Of a DNA stretch of 64,000 bases, positions 1 to 11,622 are shown piece after piece. Origin of the DNA: Chaenocephalus aceratus. Lineage: Eukaryota > Chordata > Actinopteri > Perciformes > Channichthyidae. Every line of letters starts with the position of its first letter. Within the stretch, counting starts at the first letter, position 1. The stretch spans positions 72,001 through 136,000 of the forward strand of contig JAMFTG010000204.1 in assembly GCA_023974075.1 (NCBI GenBank), given 5' to 3'. Under the pieces are notes generated by a model that had not been told where the DNA came from, ran no database searches, and saw only the letters and a list, made by a program, of their open reading frames with translations. A program made the position numbers and the translations under genes.

Positions 1-1810
1 GTGTTCTAGGGTTCCCATACTTCAGATCCCTGATCTGGGCCCTATTTAGGCCCTTTTTGGGCCCTGTGAAAAAAGTATCTATTTATATCTCTTTTAGGAT
101 TTCACGTTTTTTTTAATTAAAAATATCTTATAGGAGCGAACGGTAGCAGCTGCATCCCTGAAATTCTACACCAGTGTACTACATATAGCGGGGAACATTT
201 GCTGTGAATATCAATTGCGTCACTCAAATGCTTGATTTTATATCAATATTATTCCAATGAAAAGCTAATTTGTCCGATAGTGCTACTTATTAATATCTGT
301 TGATAACAACGTCTGATCGGTTCGGGCTCAATTGCTATTCCCCACCTTTAATTATTCCGCATCCAATGGTACCATCCGTGAGTCTCTAGGACCTCAGGGG
401 GAGGAGCTAGTGCAGTCAGACGCCAATGGCAGTAATGCATGATGGCATTTGATTGAAAAAAGTTCTGGGTGGGCTAGGGTGCCCATATTTCAGATTCCTG
501 ACCTGGGCCCTATTTAGAGGCCCCCTGTGAAAAAATGATCTCTTTAGCCCTTTTCAAAGTACTTTAAACACTCACGGAGCACTGCGGCTTCTCAAAAGGC
601 CTTAACGGAAGGTTTTGTTACATTTTAAGTCGTAACCTTTGACATTTAGTCGCACCAGAGGCATCCATCTGCATCTGCTCTGCGAGACGGTTAAAATGAC
701 ATCAAGCTCAAGGCGGTCGGAACTTCCTTTGTGCTGTAAAGGGCACCGTACGGCATGAAAGCGTGACCTTTGACCTTTGGAGCTTTGTTACATTTCAAGC
801 CGTAACCTTTGACATTAGGAGCAGCGGAGGCATCAATCTGCATGTACTCTTCGAGCCGGTTGTAATGAGAGCAAGCTCAAAGCGGTCGGGACTTCCTTTG
901 CGCCGTCGAGGGTACTGTCGGCATTGAGAATGTGACCCCTGACCTCGGTTTTGACCTTGTCCGAGGTCGCAGAGTCCCCAAATTGTGCAAGCGGGTTCCA
1001 CACAAGTGCAACAACACACTCTCGGAGTTTCGAAGAGCCAACCACATTTTTTCAATTTTTTTAATTTTCTTCCCATCTGCCAACACAAGCCTGTCAGATG
1101 CTAAGCTCCAGACAGCATTATCTGAGAAAGTTTGACATTTTATTGAAATAAAGTTCTGGGTGGGTTACAGTTTACATACTTCAGATTCCTGATTTGGGCC
1201 CTATTTAGAGGTCCCCTGTGAAAAAAGTATCTCTTTAGCCCTTTTCAAAGTACTTTAAACACTCACGGAGCACTGCGGCTTCTCAAAAGGCCTTAACGGA
1301 AGGTTTTGTTACATTTTAAGCCGTAACCTTTGACATTTAGTCGCACCAGAGGCATCCATCTGCATCTGCTCTGCGAGACGGTTAAAATGACATCAAGCTC
1401 AAAGCAGTCGGACCTTCCTTTGTGCTGTAAAGGACACCGTACGGCATGAAAGCGTGACCTTTGACTTTGGAGCTTTGTTACATTTCAAGCCTTAACCTTT
1501 GACATTAGGAGCAGCGGAGGCATCAATCTGCATGTACTCTTCGAGCCGGTTCTAATGAAAGCAAGCTCAAAGCGGTCGGAACTTCTTTTGCGCCGTCTGT
1601 CGGCATTGCGAATGTGACCTCTGACCCCCGGTTTTGACCTTGTGGAAGGTCGCAGGGTCCCCATATTTAGCAAGCGGGTTCCACACAAGCTAAACAACAC
1701 ACTCTCAAAGGTTCGGAGCGCCAAGCACATTTTTGGAATTTTTTTCAATTTGCTCATTCTTCTCCAGCACTAGCCTCTCAGACTCTTCACGTAAATCAGA
1801 ATTATGTGAG
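1..1810. repeat. ~690-bp tandem satellite, about 2.5 copies
   Basis: A long unit recurs: the phrase gttctgggtggg lies near 462 and 1153, with a decayed third start near 1839, giving a period of about 690 bp. Each unit carries the same ordered landmarks (gggccctatttaga, then ctttgacatt, then cggtcgg). Inside a unit, a sub-block of about 170 bp is itself present twice (about 610-780 and 785-930). Short open frames on both strands cover the array but show no domain. The family is not recognised. Confidence 0.75.
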
Positions 1811-1839
1811 AAATTTTAAATGTTATTGAAAAAAAAAAT

Positions 1840-2215
1840 TATGGGTGGGTTTAAGTTGCCATACTTCAGATTCCCAGACACCCCCCCCCATAAGTATAAG
1901 TACATGGCAAAAATATTTGGTAAGTGGGACCCCATATTGAGTTGTCGGACACCCCCCCACAACATTACAAATATTCGGTAAGTGGGACCCATATTGAGTT
2001 GTCGGACACCCCCCCACAACATTACAAATATTCGGTAAGTGGGAACCATATTGAGTTGTCGGACACCCCCCCACCCCCCCCCATAAGTATAAGTAGACAG
2101 TACGTTAATATTTGTGTAATATGTGGTAAGTGGGCTCTCATATTGACTTTCTGCCACCCCCCCATGCAGTACAAGTACAACCCTATTAGAAGACCGCCAC
2201 CTAGGGTCCAATAAC
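1840..2215. repeat. 57-bp C-rich minisatellite
   Basis: The phrase gttgtcggac recurs at 1941, 1998 and 2054, so the unit is about 56-57 bp. Each unit holds a run of seven or more C followed by a degenerate spacer ending cggtaagtggg. The array follows directly on the 690-bp satellite and shares its start phrase. The open frames here on both strands are repeat translations. Confidence 0.8.
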
Positions 2216-3647
2216 ATGCACCACACGCATACGTTGTTTCCGGCACAAATATAGTGGCGACGGGACTGCAAATCCGATCCAAATATATGGACGGCGCTAC
2301 TAAATCCCTATGGGAGAATTGTACGGCGGGGAACTATGCGGCTTCCCATGCCACGAGTCCTGGTCGCTCAGTGATGATACTGATATTTCTGGAATCTGTG
2401 GAATCTCAGCTTGCTAGCTGATATCTTGTTTGTGCAGATCCAATAGGTGGTGGAGTGTTTCTGCCGTGAGTTCTGTGCTAAGTGCGTTAGCATTTTTTGG
2501 CTCAGGGCTAATTCAGAGGCTCAGCGTTAGACTTGTGTTTCATTTGGCTAAAAATTGTTCATATCGTCAGTTAGCTGAGTTTCTTCCTGTTAAGTGGATA
2601 GGACACATTCATAGTTTGTTAAATGTTAAGAAACCCTCAGACGCTGTTTCTTGCAAGAGAACTGGGACTGTGACAGTTCTAATGAATTCAAAAGATTGGG
2701 TCCGGCAGAATATGAGTTTGACACTTTATATTACATATGTTGTTGGTTGATTGTCATTTGCCAAATGAGCTTTGCCCACATTAATACCATTAGGATCAGA
2801 AATGTTCATATGTTTATAGAAGTCAGACTTGAATCTCTTTATCCTCTTAGAGAGCGTCTTGCATGTCAAATTATTATTTATTCCTCCACGTGTTCCCTCG
2901 CGTCCGTGACCAATTACAGCCCAGCAAAATCTGGCATATACGCCATCTTTTTGGTTCATCAATTTTTGGTTTATACCCAAGTAAAAATCATCCTGATATG
3001 AAAATAAATTGTTAATTTTGTAAATGTTGCATACATTTAGACTAAAATAGAATTGGAACCAGCTTATGTTTTAGGTCGGATATGTGTTGTCTTGAGGTCA
3101 GCGGGTCTGTATTAATTTCTTTCTGACTATTAATTCAAACCTTCTAATTGACCTATCAGAAGCTATTGAGTCTATGCAAGTTTACCGCCAGGCTCGGATC
3201 CACCTGGATCAGCAAGGTCTCACCTCGACTAACTCCTGAAGAACCAGGTTCAATGAACTGCTGTTTTAAGGCAGACGACTTACCAAATCTGTTTAAGCGA
3301 TCCCTTAGGATTCTAGTATCTGTAATGAGGTGTGGCCCTATCTAAGTGTGTGCAATCTTACCCTAAATCAGGAGAGGACAGCTCATAATTAATTTAGGTT
3401 AACAGCTAAGAGAAGCAGAAGCAAGTACACACCAAGATACCCATATATGTGGGGGTGTGTTATTGCTTCCGGGTGTGAGACTGGACATGTCCAGACTTGC
3501 CTCGAAAATGAAACTAAAGCTTACAGTAATATCCCATTGAGTCAGGGGCCTTTTGCTGTTAGAGTAAGGGGGTTCTCCCACTGCTGAATAATGACGCCAT
3601 TAGGGATAAACTATAACAGACCTTACACTCTTTCATGTCTATATTTA
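2216..3647. other. uncharacterised, no supported gene
   Basis: This stretch has short open frames only; the longest is 106 codons from a TTG at 2430 and shows no recognisable domain. No tandem repeat, tRNA or terminal inverted repeat was seen. It may hold decayed transposon sequence. Confidence 0.4.
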
Positions 3648-4429
3648 TGCCCCTTTTCCACTAAACCGCTTCCAGAGCCAGTTCCGGGCTACAGCTTAAT
3701 TTAGTTCTGGTTCTTCCTGTTTCCACCGCAGCGGAGCCGGCTCTAAGCACCAAAAACCGATTCTTAGCTGACCTCACTCGCAAGAACCAAGAACCAAGAA
3801 CCAAGAACCAAGAACCAATACTTCTATTTTACGTCGGAGGGCGGGATTAACCTAATCAACAACAACAAAATGCCGCAAATTCTGTTCAGCAACACAGACA
3901 ACTAGGAGCCAGGATGGATGCCAGTGAATCAGAATCAGAATACCTTTATTAGTCCCACGGAAGGGGCATTTGCGTAGTTACAGCAGGAAAAAGAGCCACA
4001 GACAGCTTAATGTTACATATGTCACATATGTTACATGCATTCAAAAAAGTACTAAATTATGATATAATAAAAAATATAATACAAAATAAAAAGTTAAATA
4101 ACAACAAAGCTAAAGCTGGCCTACTACATCTACTGAGCTTGCAAGTAATCAAACGATAGATCTAGCATGCTAATGCTAGACAGCATGTATCTCCATGGCA
4201 ACGAACGTTAACGCTGTCGATATGAGGGATTTCCACGCCGTGTGGGTGTCATAAGAAGGCACGTAAACGTTTACGTGATGACACAAACGATGACGCAATG
4301 ACGCAGCTTCACTGGAGCTTCACTCAGGCTCTGAGCGGTGGAAACACAATCGGTGCTACAGAGAAGAACCGGTTCAGCACCAGAAAAGCACAAGAACGGA
4401 TCTTGAACCGGTTTGGTGGAACAGGGGCA
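3648..4429. mobile_element. Harbinger-like DNA transposon or MITE, 782 bp
   Basis: The left end tgccccttttccac and the right end, read on the other strand as tgcccctgttccac, form terminal inverted repeats of about 21 bp with few mismatches. TTA flanks both sides (3645-3647 and 4430-4432), which fits the 3-bp TWA target duplication of the PIF/Harbinger superfamily. No transposase frame is present, so it is non-autonomous. A retroposon tail (cctttattagtcccac, about 3928-3980) lies inside it. A related truncated copy lies at 35335-35950. Confidence 0.75.
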
Positions 4430-4464
4430 TTATTATATAAGTATGAGCTTCCTGAAATATAACA

Positions 4465-4700
4465 AAAAACAAGATGTTGACGACTAGAAAAAAGATGGAG
4501 AAGACTAGAAACCAAGATGGAGAAGACTAGAAACCAATATGGTGACGAACAGACACCAAGATGGTGAAGACTAGAAACCAAGATGGTGACGACTAGAAAC
4601 CAAGATGGTGACGACTAGAAACCAAGATGGTGACGACCAAAAAACAAGATGGTGACGACAAGAAACCAAGATGCAGACGACTAGAAACCAAGATGTTGAC
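4465..4700 (-). repeat. 22-bp minisatellite, inverted short array
   Basis: Units reading gactagaaaccaagatgg are the reverse complement of the minisatellite that fills 30.3-35.3 kb, 46-50.5 kb and 59.8-64 kb. About ten units are present. The left flank (gcttcctgaaatataac) is the reverse complement of sequence at the right edge of the 30-35 kb array, so this is an inverted copy of that array border and not an independent birth. Confidence 0.9.
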
Positions 4701-4790
4701 AATATGTTCACCATCGTATTCTCTAACATGTAATGTGTCCCAAATATACATCCTGTATAAGAATCTACTGCTAGCTTTCACATCACCTGT
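4700..4790 (+). pseudogene. olfactory receptor 3'-end remnant
   Basis: The phrase atacatcctgtataagaat, followed by a matching ctactgctagc, corresponds to the C-terminal codons of the intact receptor at 14100-15038 (ILCKNLLLA). Upstream sequence is the reverse complement of 28611-28655. Only the last dozen or so codons survive, with no transmembrane region. Confidence 0.65.
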
Positions 4791-5948
4791 GACCTTATGA
4801 GTATAAATCAATGCAGCGTTGTACCACACTGAATAAATAACACACACAGCGGTTTGTACTCTTTTTAATGTCATGCAAAGTAATGGTTCTGATCCTTACA
4901 GGATTCACACCATAAAGTAAGTAAAGGATCTTCTTCCAGCTTTAATTCATCTAAAGCGACTCCCACTGAGAGCTTCTGCAGGCTGTAATACATGTTGAAA
5001 CATCAGTCATTTAACATTACAAAGAAATCAAAGAAAGTAGCTGTGTCCAAATAATTAGAAGCCTGGAAGTCATGACCTATGATTATAGTCAGTTTGAGGT
5101 GCTCCAATACATTTCACATGATTTGCACGCGAAAAAACCTTTGAAAAAGCGTGTTTTATGAATGGAGATCGGATCGATCAGGCCAAGCTAACGTTGTAGC
5201 TGCTCCGTCCAAACTCACAACAATGTCCTAAAGACATAAATAAACCAGAGATCCTCACCGCTGATTGGTTCCCACGAGATCGTGTCACGCGAATTTGATG
5301 CTCGAGTTGAAAAAAATTGAACTCGAGCGGTTATCGTGGCCCTCTCCAATCGCCTCAATAGCCCCGCGGCATTCGCATCAATTGCTTCATGCTCGCCTTT
5401 GGAGCGAATTTGCGTCCGTCCTGTGCATTAACTTTACATGTAATCGCGCCGCCCCCAAAAAGTCGCATCGCGTCCGGGGTGAACGCAGCATTACTGCTGG
5501 ACCCGGGATGAGGAACACACAGGGTCATATCCCCAGATTGCTAATGGCTATAGCCCTACAACTTTGAAATGGTCATCCCTCAGGAGAGATCTCCCACGGT
5601 ATCAAATTTAAAGTACATTTGAATAACTATATTTTTTGCAGATAATTGGCCAGAAAAAGGTAAAAGTCAAAGGTTGTCCAAGGTTGGCTTGATAGCACGT
5701 TCAACATTTCAACCCCCTACCTCTAGTCATTGTGAAGATAGGACCCTCAGCATTCCAAGTACCGTGGCCCTACATTATGGTATTTTGAACGGACGTTCCC
5801 AATACCGTACCACAGAACCTTGGGTATTGGAAATGTTCAGAGTCTTACTTTTAAGGTGCTTTTTCCTGGGGGGCTACAACTTACAGGGCATGATACATTA
5901 CATTATTTCCAGTGTATTTAGGGGTGCTAAATAACATTGGAAGATTGT
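4790..5948. other. uncharacterised intergenic DNA
   Basis: Several open frames of up to 100 codons occur (for example 5265-5567) but none has a recognisable domain. The 5260-5520 part is GC-rich with several CpGs and resembles internal sequence of decayed DNA transposons, which is only an impression. No tandem repeat seen. Confidence 0.35.
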
Positions 5949-6340
5949 GGGTGTTTCTCAATCGCGAGTACGCTTGCTTGGTAGCACATGTCTGCCGAGC
6001 ATCTTGCTTCAGAAGCGAGGCAAGAATACTTCCTGGCATTCAGAAAACAAAGAGTGGAACAGGCTAGCAAGTGTGCAGGTGTGCGTCATATGAGAGGCCC
6101 CGTCTTACATTTTCCACTACAGATTTGGGGAAATTGGTCCGTGCGCAAAGCATTGTGGGGATTTTAAGACCGCGGAGTCTACACATGTGCAGCCAAGAAA
6201 TTTCTCCAAACGAAGTACGCCGGGCTCGGTAGAATTCCAAGTATGCTGGACATTCGAACAGTACTTTGGCGGGACTCAATGACGTAGTATGCTTGAAATA
6301 GTGACTCTGCAGCAGCTTTACTCGCAATTGAGAAACACCC
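5949..6340. mobile_element. MITE with ~20-bp terminal inverted repeats
   Basis: The left end gggtgtttctcaatcgcgag and the right end, read on the minus strand as gggtgtttctcaattgcgag, match at all but one base. The element is 392 bp with no transposase frame. No clear target-site duplication was found (flanks aagattgt and taagagtg), so the superfamily is left open. Confidence 0.75.
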
Positions 6341-6759
6341 TAAGAGTGGGTCGGCATGTCTGGCTGGTGGAAGGGGGTCCAGGGGGCTCCAGGGGCTTGA
6401 TTGCTCTGGGGTTCTCTGTCTTTCTGGGGCATGGTTGGGCTGGGCCTCTCATGTTAAGTCAAGACCTCCAGAAAGGGGGTGACTGAGCCAGGCCCATCAG
6501 CTGGCTTTGAGCACCCTTTCCTGACCACCTTCCTACTGGTCTTCTGATATTTCTTAAAGTGAAACGCTTTTTCAATTGGACATACTGACTGCAGGACCTC
6601 AGGTACAGGGGCTGTGTCTTCAAGGTGCATGCCCCCATGAGGCCGAAAATTACAGGACACGTTCCTGGGCCCCCAGAGACCAACATCTCTAAGTTTCAGA
6701 ACTCAGTCCATTTGTCTTAAGTTCAGTCAAGCCTTCCAGGAAAGGGGGTCATTGAGCAA
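6341..6759. other. no gene; G-rich stretch near 6373-6412
   Basis: No supported coding sequence. The left part holds four G runs of four or five bases within 40 bp on the plus strand. Overlapping short minus-strand frames show no domain. Confidence 0.4.
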
Positions 6760-6954
6760 TTTAAGGTAAAACCTAATAGAGGTGTGATACATAATAACCT
6801 AATAAAAGTAAATGTAACAACTACTACAGTGCAACAAAACAGGAAGATTAAATGTGGTCTCTTAAACATAAGATCTCTAGCATCTAAAGCAATATTGGTA
6901 AATGATTTAATATCAGATTATAATATTGATATATGCTGTCTCACTGAAACTTAG

Positions 6955-7704
6955 TTGAGACATGAAGAATATGTCAGCATAAATGAGGCCACTCCACCCA
7001 GCCATATCAACACTCATATTGCTCGAGGCACGGGCCGAGGAGGTGGAGTTGCAGCAATCTTTGACTCAAGTTTACTTATCAATACTAAACCAAAATTAAA
7101 TTATACCTTCTTTGAAAGCCTCGTTTTTAGTCTTACGCATCCGACCTGGAAAACTTTGCAGCCAATCTTATTTGTTACAGTGTATCGTGCACCAGATCCT
7201 TATTCAGAATTCTTATCAGAATTCTCTGAGTTTTTATCAACTTTGGTTCTTAAAACAGACAAAGTAATTATCGTAGGTGACTTTAATATTCATGTTGACG
7301 ATGATAAAAATAGCCTTACTGTTGCATTTAACTCTATATTAGATTCTGTTGGTTTCTGTCAGAGTGTAAATAAACCAACCCACTGTTATAATCACACTCT
7401 CGACCTTGTTCTGACTTATGGTATTGAAATTGAGCAACTATTAGTCGAACCGCATAATCCTGCTTTATCCGACCATTTCTTAGTAACTTTTGAAGTACTA
7501 TTACGAGACTACAAAGCATTAGTCAAAAGCTCCCGCAGCAGAAACCTATCTGTTAGTGCTATAGCCACATTTAATGAAGAGATTCCACCAATACTTAACT
7601 CGATAGCATGTCTGCATGTAGGGGAGGAAACTTATACAAAATGTACACCACCCCAAATTGATCATGTTGTTGGTAGTGCTATAGATGCGCTGCGAATAAA
7701 ATGA
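6955..7704 (+). pseudogene. L2 LINE endonuclease domain fragment
   Basis: A 249-residue open stretch of the LINE. It carries the apurinic-endonuclease fold motifs GDFNIHVD and SDHFLVTF, whose Asp and His residues take part in nicking target DNA in this family. It begins after an in-frame TAG where the family has a Trp-containing ETW segment and ends at a TGA followed by continuing LINE-like sequence. It has no start of its own and is a broken part of ORF2. Confidence 0.85.
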
Positions 7705-8228
7705 GACTCTGTTGCTCCTTTGAAGAAGAAGAAAATAAAACAACATAGATTAGCTCCATGGCATAATGCCGAAACCCGCAAAATAAAGCAAAAGTCGAGA
7801 CAACTTGAAAGGATATGGCGTTCCACTAAACTTGAAGAATCTCGTTTAATTTGGCATATTACTCAATGAATATAAGAAAGCACTGCGCAAAGCGAGAGCA
7901 GCTACTACTCTTCATTAATAGATGAGAATAAGAATAATGCAAGATTTCTTTTCAGCACTGTAGCCAGGCTGACAGAGAGCCACAGCTCCATTGAGCCTTC
8001 TATTCCCATAGCACTCAGTAGTAATGATTTTATGTGCTTTTTTAACGATAAAATTGTTACTCTTAGAAACAAAATTAATGACCTCTTGCCTTCGACCAGT
8101 ATAGTGTTATCAACAGCTCCCGGAAACGTAAGTTCTAATATTACACTAGATAGTAAACTAGAATGCTTTTCAGCCATAAACCTTGAACAATTACATTCAA
8201 TGATTCTCTCTTCAAACCATCAACGTGC

Positions 8229-8925
8229 ATGTTAGACCCAATTCCAACTAAGCTGTTGAAGGAAGTTTTTCCATTAATTAGCACTTCTTTATTAAATATT
8301 ATGAATATGTCTTTATTATCAGGCTATGTTCCACAATCATTCAAAGTAGCAGTGATAAAACTGCTTATTAAAAAGCACAACCTCGATCCAGAGGTTTTAG
8401 CCAACTATAGACCTATTTCTAATCTTCCGTTCCTCTCAAAGATTCTTGAGAAAGCGGTCGCAAAACAGCTGTGTGATTACTTAAAAAACAATGATTTATC
8501 TGAAGACTTTCAGTCTGGCTTTAGAACACATCATAGCACAGAGACAGCTCTGGTTAAAGTCACAAAGGACATTCTAATAGCCTCAGACAAGGGACGTGTC
8601 TCTATTCTTGTGTTGCTCGATCTCAGTGCTGCATTCGATACTATCGACCATGATATCCTATTGCAAAGACTAGAGCACTTAGTTGGCATACAGGGAACTG
8701 CTTTAGGCTGGTTTAGGTCCTATCTATCTGAACGCTCTCAGTTTGTACGTGTTAACGATGAATCTTCCACGCAAACCAAAGTTAGCCATGGAGTGCCACA
8801 GGGCTCAGTGCTCGGACCTATGTTGTTCACATTATATATGCTTCCGTTAGGCAATATTATAAGGAATCATTCTGTAAACTTTCATTGTTATGCGGATGAT
8901 ACTCAACTATATTTATCAAGGTTGG
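8229..8925 (+). pseudogene. L2 LINE reverse transcriptase fragment
   Basis: A fragment of about 230 residues covers the fingers and palm of the reverse transcriptase, with the catalytic Asp in [10 protein letters not shown] and the YADD box. The frame runs on to 9035, but the last 37 codons are unrelated to the family and derive from junction sequence. The enzyme primes cDNA synthesis at nicked target DNA; this copy cannot be functional because the thumb and C-terminal region are missing and ORF2 is interrupted upstream. Confidence 0.85.
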
Positions 8926-9402
8926 ACAGTCACTTTCTCCGTCTTTGCACATTGCCACCTTGGTTTTGGAGCGTCACCCTCGTGGTTCTTGGCTGCCACC
9001 ATCTGGGTTTTGGTTCGTTCAGTGATGCTGTCTGAAGCGATTGAGACAATCTTTTACCAGGGACATTTTACTGAGATAAGCTAATGACATTTAACCAACA
9101 CATCTTTGAGGTTTTCACATCAGTCAGTAATCATTAAAAAAGAGTTTGTTCTTTGAGATCTGCCCAGTAAAACCCCTCCCACACTGTGTCTCCCCCCTCC
9201 ACATATCGTCAGATAGTAAAGGTCCCTGTCATGAGCTCTGGCCGTGACTCCAGCTCAGGAGTAGCAGGTGAAACACAACTGTTGTCTGACATTTGTTTCA
9301 CATTTGACACAGGTTTCTGTTGCTGATGTATAATTGTTGAATAATGCTGTATCTGTGCTAATCTTTAACACAAAGTTCTAAATCTTTAACAACAGGTTGA
9401 TC
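8926..9402. other. 5' flank of OR at 9403; no gene
   Basis: The first 100 bp look like a decayed piece of the 22-bp minisatellite (see findings). The remainder is the 5' flank of the following receptor. The palindromic TGACGTCA found upstream of the 30-60 kb receptors is not present here. Confidence 0.4.
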
Positions 9403-10330
9403 ATGGTTAACTCTACGGAAGCTTCCTATTTTATACTGACTGCATACTCTGACACGGGGGTTTTGAAATACCTTTATTTCCTGATCATTCTTGCTTTGTA
9501 TTTTTTGTATTTTAGGTGCCAACGTGTTGCTGATTGTGGTTATCTGTGTGAACAGGAGCTTACATGAACCTATGTACCTTTTTCTGTGCAGCCTGTTTGT
9601 AAATGAACTGTATGGTAGTACAGGGTTGTTTCCATTCCTTCTGGTTCAGGTCCTCTCTGACATCCACACTGTCTCTGCTCCGCTCTGCTTCCTGCAGATT
9701 TATTCTGTGTATACATATGTTTGTGTGGAATTTTTGAATTTAGCCGTCATGTCTTATGACAGATATCTTGCTATCTGTTATCCTCTGCAATATAACACAT
9801 ATATGACTTCTAACAAAGCTTCTTTTCTTATTGCAGTGTCATGGTTGTTCCCTTTTCTTGCAATTGTTGTTCTGATATCCTTAAGTGTGTCTTTAACGCT
9901 GTGTGGGAACATACTCGATACAGTGTACTGTGGGAATTACTCCATTGTTAAGCTGGCCTGCTCTGACACCAGGGTCAATAACATTTATGGGCTCTTTTAC
10001 ACAGTCATCTCCATCATCATTCCTCTGCTTTTAATCCTCTACACGTACATGAGGATCCTCAGAGTGTGTTTCTCTGGCTCCAAACAGACCAGACAGAAAG
10101 CTCTCAGTACCTGCACACCTCACCTCGCTTCCTTGCTTAACTTCTTCTTTGGAGGTTTTTTCCAGGTATTACAGAGCAGGTTTGATATGAGCAGTGTTCC
10201 CAACATGCTGTGCATTTTATTATCCCTGTACTTTCTAACATGCCAGCCTCTCTTTACCCCAGTCCTGTACGGGCTGAAGATGTCTAAAATCCGCATCATA
10301 TGTAAGCGCCTGTTGTACGGTGAAGTGTAG
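9403..10330 (+). pseudogene. olfactory receptor pseudogene, 1-bp frameshift
   Basis: A teleost class OR GPCR of the 308-residue subfamily. The ATG at 9403 starts MVNSTEASYF with an N-glycosylation site at Asn3. The frame breaks in TM1 at a run of six T (9501-9506), where the related copy at 44373 has five, so one base is inserted. After the shift the receptor is complete: LHEPMYLFLCSL after TM1, MSYDRYLAICYPL at the end of TM3, the ECL2 cysteines, KALSTCTPHL at TM6, and the C terminus KRLLYGEV. The long open frame starting at 9491 uses a TTG inside TM1 and is not a real start. A homopolymer error in the assembly is a real alternative to a true pseudogene. Confidence 0.9.
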
Positions 10331-11085
10331 GTCATCAAGAGATTGCAGAGACAGAGAATGAAAGGACCCTGACTTCAGCAGTATTAACTCTAATGACGTG
10401 TCTCGTTCACTGAAAGCTCACCTCCCGTTGTCTGTTATTATGTTTCTTTAATTATACTTTAATATTCTATATGAAGCAAAGCTATATGATCAACATGATG
10501 TTTCACTGACCCTAAGTTCTTCTGTTGTGTCTAAAACTGCAAAAAGAAAATACATTTTTCCCTGAAAGCTGTTTCTATTTAGTTTAGACGTGTATTATTA
10601 AAATGTGAACAAGGAGTATGAAATATGGACATTCCTATTTACCGGGAAATAAATGTTGTTTTCATGAAGCTGGTTGTGTGTGTGGTGTGTGTGTATTTTG
10701 CATGTTTCATTCCCCTGTAGCAAACATGCAGTTTACTTTCGACAGCATGAAAGAAGTCGCAGGCTCACGTGTAATGTGTGTCTTATGGAACAGTTCATAA
10801 TTATAAGATTACTACCATTTGTATTCTTAGATACCATTTGTTGTTATGGTCGTGCAAAAAGGTGCAGCTTGTTTCACAGTGAGTAACAACAACGCATTTC
10901 AATTGGAATGATGTCAATACCACCAACAAATGGTTTAATACATGTGATAATATGGGGCCCAAAAAAGCCTTTAGTTTTTTGAGGTACATTAACTTCCCAG
11001 TCCCTTATTCAAATCATTGGGTCCTAAAAGTAGTCAAATAATAATAGCTCTAATAGAGTTAGTTTCCCTCACTCAAACTGTGCGT
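10331..11085. other. OR 3' flank, then unique sequence
   Basis: The first 80 bp (cattctctgtctctgc on the other strand) are shared with the 3' flanks of the receptors at 28974, 44373 and 58134, so this is homologous OR 3' sequence. The rest, including a TG-rich patch near 10675, has no supported gene. Confidence 0.5.
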
Positions 11086-11300
11086 AATTCCTCCAGTGGC
11101 TCAGTCAGTAGGGACTTGGACTGGGAGCCGTAAGGTCGCTGGTCCAAGTCCCCGACCAGACCTAAATATGGAATGTGGACTGCTACTTGGAGAGGGCCCA
11201 GTTCACCTCCTGGGAAGTGAGGCAGGGACGAGCTCTGCCTCACGGAACCCCACAGAAACTGGCTGGAACGCGGGCCCTAAGCGCATGCCTGTTAGCATCT
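11086..11300 (+). mobile_element. tRNA-derived SINE
   Basis: A pol III split promoter is visible: an A-box-like gtggctcagtca at 11096-11107 and a B-box-like ggtccaagtcc at 11141-11151, spaced as in a tRNA. The following body (atatggaatgtggac, then ttcacctcctggg) matches a widespread fish tRNA-derived SINE as I remember it. The tRNA-like part does not fold into a full cloverleaf with a sound acceptor stem, so it is not a tRNA gene. Confidence 0.8.
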
Positions 11301-11415
11301 CAGTCACACATGTAATGTAGATCCCTTTATTACATGTGTCCTCGCCATCCATAGTCTCGAAAGAACTTATTTCACGTATGATATTTAGGCTCGCTGGTCT
11401 CATCATACAACAGCA

Positions 11416-11622
11416 ATGAAAAAAGCACCAGGGGAGGCAGCCATAACCTCTGCGGCACTGAAGGGGGCGCACGTTGCTACTGTTATTCTACGCAGAGACG
11501 GTAGACGCAAACAACAAGCTAGACTTTTGAAACCAGAGGAAGATAAGGAGGACTTTTACAAAACAGTAATAGAGATTGTTGTCCAGAAGGAGAGCATGGA
11601 CTTCATCTTCAAGTCAAGGTAA
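11416..11622 (+). other. possible isolated exon, unknown
   Basis: A 68-codon frame from ATG is basic in its middle (RRDGRRKQQAR) and ends at a good splice-donor consensus, with AAG then GTAAGA about 11616-11624. No family is recognised. It could be an exon of a decayed transposon or a chance frame. No acceptor or second exon was found in the following 200 bp. Confidence 0.2.

Larger units (their letters stand above)
6760..8925 (+). mobile_element. L2-clade LINE, degraded and 3'-truncated
   Basis: This is the body of a non-LTR retrotransposon polyprotein. In order: an AP-type endonuclease region (GDFNIHVD near 7279, TLDLVL near 7400, SDHFLVTF near 7470), a linker, and a reverse transcriptase region ([20 protein letters not shown] near 8400, [12 protein letters not shown] near 8620, [11 protein letters not shown] near 8790, [10 protein letters not shown] near 8890). 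A TAG interrupts it at about 6953 just before the endonuclease frame, a TGA follows at about 7702, and further stops or frameshifts lie before 8229. Similarity ends just past the YADD motif, so the thumb and 3' end are absent. The family matches the minus-strand fragment at 41197-42563. Confidence 0.9.

Noticed and set aside
2430..2750. 106-codon frame as a small gene
   Set aside because: It starts at TTG, has no recognisable domain and no conserved neighbour.
9491..10330. A 279-residue OR starting at 9491 as a functional gene
   Set aside because: That start is a TTG inside TM1. The real ATG at 9403 is out of frame by one base, so the locus is listed as a pseudogene.
11090..11165. tRNA gene
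   Set aside because: A and B boxes are present, but the acceptor stem does not pair, and the downstream body is that of a tRNA-derived SINE.
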